DNA from: Isoetes taiwanensis
Lineage: Eukaryota; Streptophyta; Lycopodiopsida; Isoetales; Isoetaceae
NCBI GenBank assembly: GCA_021234155.1
Contig: JAJEKV010000504.1
Coordinates: 102,278 to 166,277 of the forward strand
DNA: 64,000 bases
Direction of reading: 5' to 3'
Made by a program: the position numbers and the translations under genes. Positions 54,831 to 64,000 of this stretch are shown here, piece by piece. Every line of letters starts with the position of its first letter. Positions within the stretch are counted from its first letter, which is position 1. The notes under the pieces are model-generated. The model saw nothing but the letters and a program-made list of their open reading frames with translations. It did not search any database and was not told the origin of the DNA.

Positions 54831-57800
54831 ACTTCTTCTTCTTCTTCGAATATGTTCTTACAAAGACTACGGTCAGATAATGTTAAAAAACATTTAAAAG
54901 CCTCGTTCAGAGTAAGACATGTCTCCCAATATCTACCCTGGTGTTTTATATCCTGCATCGAAGAGATGCATCGAAGAGATGCAGTATCCACATAATCTAT
55001 TTCTGTACATCAGAAATGAGAGATAGAATATTGTTAGTCCCAAATAAAAGATCTCATATGAACTTCAATATCATAGATATTGAAATCATTCTCAAATCCA
55101 TCACCCCATCTATGTGAAGTTAGAAAGATGAACCCCAGAATCAACCAAATAAAGTGGAGCCGTGGTTAGTTAGAAGACTCTTAACTAATGGAAGTCACAT
55201 TTTCTTCTTATTCACATATTTACATCTAGACTTACACTATATATGCATATAAATACAAAAATATAGTTCCGCTCAAGATGTAAACGTTTTCCACATATCC
55301 ATCAAGGGTAAAACCCAAGCCACAAAGACAAGGTAACCTTTATTTGGTTGGAATTATGATCATATATAGCAAAATAGATGTATAAAGAATATTTCCACAA
55401 TAATTTCTCAATCTAGTCAATTTCAAAGATGTAACATCTCGATAGCAATCTTAAGAATGTATATCATTTTTCCATTTAATTTTCAAGTAGTAATCAAGAC
55501 AAAAATATAGAGTATAAAAGTATAGAGTATACTTAAGCATCTTGTATAAAACATATTTGTTCACATATCTTATTTGTGCTCTATCAAAATGCATCATCTT
55601 TCATCTCTTACGGATCCAAATTATTCCAATTCCACGTTAACGCCAACTCTAACAAAAAATGGAGACAATTAGAGGAGAGAACCCGCACCGCAGCCAATCA
55701 ATACACAATTAGCATGATAATGGTAATGTCAAAAGGGCCAAAGGTACATTGGGTCTCACCTTATCACGATCACCAATTGTATCCTTTGCCCCGAGGTGGA
55801 CATTTAACAAGAAAAGGAAACTGGAATATTAACGTTTTTAGCATTATAAACTTCCCATTTGATCTCAATTTTGTAACCATTAGACGAGAACTAATTTCTT
55901 AGTCCCAAATCTAGTTGGTCATTATGATCTCAAAAATATGATTTTAGCCTTGATCAACATAGTATAGTCAGTTTCATAGCATATCATAAATTATTTAACA
56001 TTTTAACTTCCCATGCCCAACTCAACATTTTATATAAGCATTTCCAACATATTAAGATTTTTTCATGCATTATAATCACTTCTAGAATGTATCACAATCG
56101 AACATAAGATTTAGAATATAAATTTTGAATATAATACTTTAAGCATGTCATCTTGATAGCATTTGAATAACAAGGTAGTTAACCATAGGGCTCATCCATG
56201 AGCTGAAACATCGATCTTGATCTTAAGGCTTGCATGATAAACAAACATTCTTTTCAATTTAATAGGAACTAAGCTTAAATTTACCATGGTCGGAACTTAG
56301 CATTCAGGCCAAAGCACCTATATTACTATAGGCTAACCTCAATAGATGCACTCCACAATCATATTTTTCTTCCCATATGAGCGCCCACCCTACATCGTAA
56401 AGAGGCCGTGCCATCAAATGTCTAAGGCCAAAAGCCAACATCCGCTTGTCACAGCTAAGGGAATCATTTTCAAATTGATGGTTGCAAAAAACCATTTCAA
56501 AGATAGAGCCATTTGTATTAGATATCTCTATTTGTATTAGACATTTTGTCCAAGGATCAAAGGCGATAGGAACATGAAGATTAAAAGATATCTATTACCA
56601 AGAATATCAAGAAACAAAGCGATCCTTTGAGTTAAAAATCGAATTGTTTCACCGATGCCACATAAGTCGCTTTTTAAGTGCAGTCAGCACTAATAGCCTC
56701 AAATGCATTTGAAAAATTTTCTGCTAGATACAATAGAGCAAGAACAAAACATACCTTGTTGATATTTTGCAAAGTCCGTGGATTTTGCAAAGTCCATGAG
56801 CTCCGAGCAAGTTTGAAGCTTCCGAACACAAAGCTTTAGATTTTCTTGACCATTTTAAATCAACTTTCAGGCCTTAGATATCTCGCCATAGTCAAGAACG
56901 TCAAAGCAATAATTCCATCTAGCATAACGACCACCTCTTCAATTTCATGTTTTTCAAAAACATGAAAATCTAAAAGCATCTTTGTGGCTATGGGCCAAGC
57001 TCCTCCTCATTGGATACAGACCGCATAAATCCTCAAACTACCCCTGTATTTTTGGACTAGCGGAAGCCGGAATAGTCGTTTTGGCGCCAAGGCCTTTGCC
57101 AGATTGGACCAAATCTGTATTTAGGGCAACTACTATGGAAAGGGCGTTTATCTGGTGGCTTCCTTCACAGAAGTCTTATACCATAAAATCTATTCTCCAA
57201 TAAAAATATCTCCAATAAGCTCATTCCTATGCCATTTTTGGCACCCAAGTCTAACATCTATTCTCCAATAAAAATATCTCCAAAAGCATTATTCGTATGC
57301 CATTTTTGGCACTTCTTTGTTGTTATATATTTGAATGATTTCCTATAAAGCTTCCAACATAAATCGACTTTTTGCCATTAAGGCTCATGCTTGTTTTTTG
57401 AATAGAAAATCACAAACAGATGCCATGACATGAATACCTTGTCCATGTATAACAGGAAACTAAGAGTCTACTTTTATCTCATTATAAACCATTTTGTAGT
57501 GTAAAAATCTTGTCATTTTTATGCAAAGGCAGTGCAATGCAAAAGATCTAAGGTTTTTGATAGAATGCTCTTTTTGCATGCTCGACTTTCCCAAAATGTA
57601 GAAAATAAAGGGTTAGATATGACCTATACTCAAAAGTATCTTGCATAATGAATATTCAAAATGCTAAAGGTATTTTGTCAATAGTCGCCCAATATTAAAA
57701 GTAGTATGCAATTTTATATTTCTCTAATATTTGAATGTCCCATTCAAACATTAATATATTCCCATGTCAAGTTTTTTATTTTGAGCACAAATAGACAAAT

Positions 57801-58120
57801 TACAACATTGGTCCATACCAAGAGAATTCTCAAGTTTGCATTATGCCAAAATCTCTTCTTCTACTTAAGACAAATTGCCTCTAGCCAACTTGCAGCTTAG
57901 GCACATGCCCAAATTGCCCTAGGCATAATAGCTAAAATTTCCCCGGATAATAGCTCTGTTTTATGTTCATTGGTATTTTTCTTCCATATATGCATGTTAA
58001 GCCATATGTCCCAACAAAATCTTGGAGGATGCCTATATGTATCCTTATTTGTATATTTCACTTGCATTTGAAGACTATATTTGTCTTGCATTCTATCATA
58101 AAGAAGAAGATCGAAAGAAT
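54831..58120. repeat. ~3.1-kb tandem repeat, unit B
   Basis: It starts with a short CTT tract and TTCGAATATGTTCTTAC (54,834-54,860). Then come ACGCCAACTCTAAC at 55,640, the hairpin at 55,735-55,792, ACCATTAGACGAGAACTAAT, and CGTTTTGGCGCCAAGG near 57,077. Divergence from units A and C is substantial, with many indels. Confidence 0.75.
55735..55792 (+). ncRNA. Conserved hairpin in repeat unit B
   Basis: GGGCCAAAGGTACATTGGG pairs with CCAATTGTATCCTTTGCCCC; the inner loop reads TCTCACCTTATCACGATCA. The outer stem is kept although the sequence around it differs from unit A. Confidence 0.35.
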
Positions 58121-58136
58121 ATTCCTTCTTCTTCTT

Positions 58137-58262
58137 TCTTCTTCTTCTTCTTCTTCTTCTTCTTCTTCTTCTTCTTCTTCTTCTTCTTCTTCTTCTTCTT
58201 CTTCTTCTTCTTCTTCTTCTTCTTCTTCTTCTTCTTCTTCTTCTTCTTCTTCTTCTTCTTCT
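58137..58262 (+). repeat. (CTT)n microsatellite
   Basis: About 40 perfect units at the start of repeat unit C. The long poly-Ser, poly-Phe and poly-Arg frames across it are artefacts. The same site carries a short CTT tract in unit B and a CTC tract in unit A. Confidence 0.95.
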
Positions 58263-58831
58263 TTTCTTCGAATATGTTCTTCTTAAGTGCATGTTCTTTA
58301 CCTAGACTAAAAACATTTAAAAGTACAATTACTTTTTAAAAAGAACCTTGTTCAAGACAAGATCATATTTCAAATATCCACCACGGTTTTTTTAGGCGGG
58401 CCACATCGAGCACTCTCAAACCATTAGCCCATATAAATTCACGGATTTAAAAAACAAATTCCATAAAGTGTAAATCTCAAATATAACTTTAAAAGTGTAA
58501 ATCTCAAATTTTAGAGTATAAAGTATATAATGTATTTAACTTATAGCATTATGTATTCTCAAAAGTGTAAGGATAAAGTGCCATAAAGTGTAAGTATAAA
58601 ATGCCATAGATACAAAATATAGAGGTATTCTATAACATTTCTTGTATAGTATGTATTCATATATCTTATCGTGTCTCTATCAAAATACAATTATTCCATC
58701 TCTTACATCCGGATATTCATTTCCACGTTAGCGCCAACTCTAAAAGCAAAATAGAGAACAATTGGAGGAGAGAACCGTAATTACTGACCAATCATACAAA
58801 GCGTTAGCGGTAATCCAGGTAGCGATGCAAA

Positions 58832-58892
58832 GGGGCAAAAGGGCACATGGGTCTCGGTTTATCAGCGATCACCAATTGTATCCTTTTTGCCA
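58832..58892 (+). ncRNA. Conserved hairpin in repeat unit C
   Basis: GGGGCAAAAGGGCACATGGG faces CCAATTGTATCCTTTTTGCC with an inner TCGGTTTATCAGCGA. The stem is weaker than in A and B (extra T residues, one end mismatch) but still recognisable. Confidence 0.3.
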
Positions 58893-60835
58893 CCTGAGGT
58901 GACAACAGAAAAGAAAAGCTGGGAATACGATATTTTAAATTTCAGTTGGTCTCAAGCATTACCATTAGGCGAGAACTAATTTCTTAGTCCCAAATCTAGT
59001 TTGGCAACCTTGATAACCATAGTCAATTTCATAGCATATCCTCACATTTTATCATTTTAAACTACAACAACAAACCTGGAATTTGCTTTAGACATAATAT
59101 GCCTAGACATGCTACAAGCATCCAAGCATGTAAGAATAACTTCGATTGGAATTTGCTTTAAATGATTGATGCCTAGACATCTTTACAAACATCCTACTTT
59201 ATCTGGGGCATGTAGAATTAATCGGATAACACAAACTAGTGAATCATTATCACCGCATAAGACCACACTGCTTGATGCCTATCTCGTGCAACCATGTTAA
59301 CAAGCCAGTTGCATGCTTCTGCGGTTAAAAACTCAGCCCATTTATTTCGTTCAAGCAAACCCATGTAGGCTACGTTGCTTAAACATCACAGTTACGAACC
59401 ATGCCATTTAGACGGGGCGTTTATGATGAAGGCCTTCATGTTAGAGCAAGTAAAATATAGTAAAACAATTTACCCCTAAAAAGGAATAGCATAGAAATCG
59501 CGAGAACTATTGGGATCATGCTCTTTTCTGACATTACATTTCTATACATCATGTGGCCGGGAAATATTTTATGCATAAAAACACGAATATATCGCTCCAC
59601 AATTGTATTTTTCTTGGTATGAGCATCCACATTATCGAAGCGACCTCAGGAGATCTAAGGCCATAAAAGCCAATATCGTTAGATCCTTTGCTAAGGGAAG
59701 CATTTTCAATTTGACTATTTGCGGTAGGAAGCCCTGTTATGGCATAAAGCCATATGTATAAAACCTATCTATTTGTATTATACATCACGTTATCCGGGGG
59801 CCAAAGCGGGTTAGAAATATAAATAGCGGAACATATCTATTACCATGAATAAGTGGAGACAAGGCGATTCCTTGAGTTAAAACATTGCGGCCCGTTTCTC
59901 AAAAATCGCATATGCCGGCTTTTCCAAGTTAAAAGTCACTATAGCATCAAGTGCATTTTGAAATTTTTAAGCGTGCTCACATAATCGGATACAATCCGGT
60001 CTGAGGTAAAGGCAAAGCGTACCTTGTAATCTTGATCTCATAAATAAATCACTGTCACAAATATGGAAATATCGGATAATAAAAGCTTATCTTTGTGCAA
60101 GGAGCACCCATTGCATGGCATCGATCTGCATTTCTGACCCATGCACTGTAACAAGCGAGGTTATATGGGCGGCCGTTTAGGCGCCACACCTCCCTAAGGA
60201 AAAGTGCCAAACAATAATATTTACAAATGAATATGGACTATACATTATTTTAGCATAAGAAAACTTTCGTATGCTTGATTTTCCATTGTGTACAACCAAA
60301 ACAAGTCCAATATGTATTAAATGCCATCGGATCCTTATCGTTGCCATATCTATAACTAGTAATGGTGCCAGCGTTCTTTAGGCATAAGTTGGGAATGTGT
60401 GTGTGAAACCACGTTCAACTCAGATTCATTTTTATTAACCTAATATAATTAGGCAAATCCGTAGAGAAATTATTATTTGTTGCCACTCTGATACTCTAAA
60501 TTTAAGTTGTGCCTAAAGGCTCCCAAAACCTTTGAATCGCATTAACTATAGGAAATTGCTGTGGACGTTTTGTGTGGTTGTACATCAAGAGTGGGGTATT
60601 AATGTGTTGCATGTATTATAGCATGTTAAATTTCGAAATATGACTTAACATAAGTGGGGACCATCCCTAACCAGGGTTCAATAAAGCCAATTAGGATTGA
60701 GCAAACATCTTGTTTTGTAGCAACTTAATTGTCTCAATCTATACCCTTTAAAGCATATGTATGTGTTCGTGGAATTATTGCTACATTGCTTGGGCCCACC
60801 ATATGAGTGGCATTTTATCACCTAGTATATATTGC

Positions 60836-61064
60836 CTTAATCAAAGCCAAAGTTAGCCAATAAGTTAGGCAATTATATCATGTGTAGGCAATTATATAGA
60901 GCATGTGAACTGGATTCCTTATGAGCTATAAATATGCCGGCTTAAATCAAGAGCCAAAGTTAGCCAATAAGTTAGGCAATTATATCACGTGTAGGCAATT
61001 ACATAGAACAATTATATAGAGCATGTGAACCTGGATTCCTTATGAGCTATAAATATGCCGACTA
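60836..61064 (+). repeat. Tandem duplication, two units of ~107-115 bp
   Basis: GCCAAAGTTAGCCAATAAGT begins at 60,846 and 60,953. Both units contain GTGTAGGCAATTA.ATAGA and TGGATTCCTTATGAGCTATA. The second has a small extra repeat of CAATTATATAGA. Non-coding. Confidence 0.85.
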
Positions 61065-64000
61065 AATGGTTTCCTTTTAAAGCACATAGAGCATACAACG
61101 TCCATGTGTCATAAGTCTAACTATATTTAGGAACCGACCACCTGTGAAAACAAAATACTGCATCAAATTGTGGAACTTTTTCTATATAAGCTATGAATTA
61201 GATAAAATATCTTTCCTACTACAAAATCACACCCTTTTGTAATTGTTTAGTGTATTGAAGATTGATTCTTTTTATTGCACATATAAGCTCACAAAAAGGT
61301 AAATATGACAAATAGATAAAGAAGTAGATGGCAACGTTTTAGATGAAGCATATATAAGCTCACAAAAGACAAATAGATAAAGTAGATGACCGTTTTCATC
61401 TAAAATCAGATATGGCATGTGTCAGCTGTAGTGTATGTACAATCATCTAGATGACCTTAGCATACATTCTCTTCATGTTCATTCTCGGTTGGCCCCTTTT
61501 CTTGTGTGCTTAGCTTCTGCGCCTACTGATTTTTCAGTTGCTTAGTTAGAAAGCGAATTTCTAAAGATCCTAACTCTCTGTTAATCAATCTTTTTCATAT
61601 CGTACTCTCTTTCTCACGATCGATGCCCAAGTCAACATAATGCTCCTCAACAAAGGATACGACTGTGGTTAACTTTTAAAGTCGGAATCATGACTTAATG
61701 GATTACGCATTGTTATAAGCTTGGTGATTATATCATTCTGCTTAATTAATCCCATTAGATGAGCAAGAATTTGCTTTGCCTTCAATGAGATAACCTTAAG
61801 TAACCTAATTAACATTCAACAAAAAAAATGAAATACCAAGTTGAGAGCGGCTAAATAGGTAGAATAAAGAAGAGTAATTACATTATCTCCAAGTCTACAT
61901 AATATAACACAAGCTTGGTAAAGAAAAATTGCTTTCATGAGACATGTTTCCATATGAAGTTTAGAGTCAATAATCTCTATTATTTTCCATTGTGCCAGTG
62001 GTTATGACTAATTTTAAATATGGTTTCATCTGTAGAGGGGCGTATATCTTAATGCGTCTTCACGCATATAGATCGGAGACTAAGCATGAAATCGACAAAT
62101 CAGCCACATGCAAATAAATTGAATTCTGAGAGTAAAGTAAGGAAGCTTGTTCTAGGCTTGTTGCCACCTTGGCAAGCATGCAGATCACTTGTTCCTTTTC
62201 TCAAAATCTTGACATTCAGGTTTCTAAAGCCTTTTCATGACTTGCTCTAGCCATGGCTTTTTCAAACTAACAAACCAAATTAAACAAAATATAATAACGC
62301 ATACACGGTGGTCTAATAGAAGCAAAGTGTATTAAAATAAAAATCGAAATCGGTTGCCCATAGCTTTACCAGCAGAAGCGCCATGATACCTTGTTGTGCT
62401 TGGGTGTGCACCGAATCGGCAAAATGCAAAAATAATATGGTGTCGGGCCATGTTTACATTTGTATTCTTTTTTTTTCCATCATCTAGGGCAAATTCATGC
62501 GGACTTGTGAAAGATTAAATGTAGCATCATATGGTACCTCGATGTACATGTGTAGCATCACATGATATCTCGATGTATATGTCCGTGAAGTGCTCAAAAT
62601 TGGTGAAAAAAAAATCTAAACACCTCAGATGAGATATGTCAGCATTGACAGTTTAGTTTGCATCTTGGTAAAATCCTTTTCCCAACCATCCGGGACATCT
62701 TGACAAATCCTTTTCCCCAGCCATCGGGGAATGATCCGTAGATGAGTTGTTTAAACTCGAGGGTATTTTTCAAAATAGCTTTCAAACTCGGCATTCCTTT
62801 CTCATTCCAATCTTTGCACCGATGCGGTATGCTTATTGCATGCTTATTCGCAATAACATTTAATGGTTAGTCGGATAAAAGGGTATGATAACAAACTTGG
62901 ATGTTCAAATAATAAAACATTGTGGGATCATTGGAATGGGATGTTTCCAATGACAAATTCGTGAAGGTAATGCATATTAGAAGGGAATATTCCCTCGGAT
63001 CATGTTGGAGCAATAGCCCGGTGCAAAAGCGGGCAAAGACCTGGTGTCATTTAGTCGGGTATTACGCCTCGAAAGCAATCTGTCGGGTTGTGGCATCTTC
63101 TTTTTGCGTGAGCCATACGTTTCTAGATATCTTGCGGGTCGACATTAATCCATCCGGGGCCTCTTTGGACATGATCTCACTTCAAATAAAGGGCGGATCT
63201 TAACTTTGTATTTCCGTGTATATGCAACCAAAGGTGCATATGACAACAAACAACATCTTTATGCTTACTTGATGTATGTCTCTAACTTTCTAGCAATCAA
63301 AAGAGCCTCCACTTTGTGACATGAATAATTGCGAGTAAAACGCAAGAGAAGTAAGAAATCGCCGACGGTAGATAAAAGCCTCCCACGAAGCTATTAAATT
63401 TGTTTCCTTCTTGGATTACGGTAGTGGCTCATTGTTAGATCAAAGCATCGGATTAAGCGGAACAATCAGCGATATAAAAGCTCTTCAAATAAGAAAATCT
63501 GGATCGGGTCATTTCTGCTGATTTGCCCTTGGAAAATCCGCCCCTGAATAGGCACCGGGTCGATTTTGGCATCCCAATTTTCCAATCGCCATATATACAC
63601 GATCATTAGGGCAAAACAGCAGAATGTGTATCGGCGCCATGCCGTTTTATAACGAAACAAATACATGTAAGCACCCTTCGCATTTGGGGCCAACCGGCGT
63701 TATTGTAAGCCCTAAATTAATGGTCCATTTCCGCGAGCAAAACTCATAGCAAGACCAAAGGCGGTGAGCCGTGTAGATGCCATGGATGGGCAGAACGTGG
63801 AAAAGGAAGATATGAAATTTTGGAAGCACCTCAAAGTTTGCCTCGGGCCAGTAAATAAGCCTTTTAGCAAGATAAGTTGGAAGAAAGAAATAAACCATGG
63901 TAAAAAAAGAGTCGGGCCAAAAAAAACTAAATTTGGACCCTTCGATGTAGTCAGGTAATTTGTGGCCCTAGGATCTAGGGCTGGATCCAAATCCAGGAAT
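61065..64000. other. Right end of window, no recognised gene
   Basis: A 32-bp tandem pair (TGTAGCATCA.ATG.TA.CTCGATGTA.ATG) lies at 62,520-62,582. A pair with AAATCCTTTTCCC.A(A/G)CCATC(C)GGG lies at about 62,671-62,730. The frame 62,925-63,203 on the plus strand reads SLEWDVSNDKFVKVMHIRRE and, later, RVDINPSGASLDMISLQI. It is protein-like but I cannot assign it. Minus-strand frames at 63,466-63,990 are hydrophobic and unassigned. Confidence 0.35.

Larger units (their letters stand above)
58121..61000. repeat. ~3.1-kb tandem repeat, unit C
   Basis: It opens with a long (CTT)n tract, then TTCGAATATGTTCTTC, TTAGGCGGGCCACATCGAGC (matching unit A at 52,237), AGCGCCAACTCTAAA at 58,730, the hairpin at 58,832-58,892, ACCATTAGGCGAGAACTAAT and CGTTTAGGCGCCAC near 60,172. 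The right border is not sharp. Confidence 0.7.

Noticed and set aside
57491-57502. TTTTGTAGTG as the right end of the CACTA-like element
   Set aside because: The next bases (TAA) do not match the AAG before the left end, no subterminal CpG-rich repeats precede it, and it lies inside tandem repeat unit B.
57897-58339. Poly-Arg, poly-Ser and poly-Phe open frames
   Set aside because: Artefacts of the (CTT)n tract; the flanking residues show no domain.

Overview
The window looks like nuclear DNA of a land plant with a large, repeat-rich, gene-poor genome. It carries chromodomain Ty3/gypsy and Ty1/copia remnants, a CACTA-type terminus, a STIG1-type cysteine-rich secreted protein, exon/intron boundaries with plant-like signals, and AT-rich non-coding DNA with many local duplications. 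I cannot place the species. A fern or another large-genome vascular plant is a guess. No bacterial-type operons, CRISPR arrays, rRNA genes or convincing tRNA genes were seen.

Left part (1-25,600): mostly AT-rich non-coding DNA. It holds broken exons on both strands (1,339-6,600), a 1.1-kb foldback element (8,179-9,281), several minisatellites, and three copies of a dispersed SINE-like hairpin repeat with a fourth further right. It also holds the one clearly recognisable and apparently intact gene, a STIG1-like secreted peptide on the minus strand (12,839-13,276), with a TATA box and a poly(A) signal. A (TC)n microsatellite of about 220 bp lies at 15,563-15,786.

Middle part (25,600-45,300): a nested transposon complex. 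A chromodomain gypsy element on the minus strand (3' LTR 25,708-27,279) lies in what looks like a copia 3' LTR. The gypsy pol gene is split by two unrelated insertions. TE-1 (30,302-37,693) has perfect 25-bp terminal inverted repeats, splits the reverse transcriptase just before its catalytic Asp-Asp, and encodes a decayed plus-strand protein with the motif VGHTHDDIDGFFG. TE-2 (38,402-43,664) has imperfect 21-bp inverted ends, lies between protease and reverse transcriptase, and carries the 5' part of a tonoplast-type sugar transporter gene. TE-1 is the best candidate for a poorly described system in the window.

Right part (45,300-64,000): an unassigned stretch, then a CACTA-like terminus at 47,313 followed by GC-rich subterminal repeats and a possible transposase-associated domain near 51,000. 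After that come three diverged copies of a ~3.1-kb tandem repeat (about 52,060-61,000), each with a conserved ~60-nt hairpin. The last 3 kb has no recognised gene. Almost all coding matter is therefore of mobile-element origin and broken, and the genes do not form a pathway.
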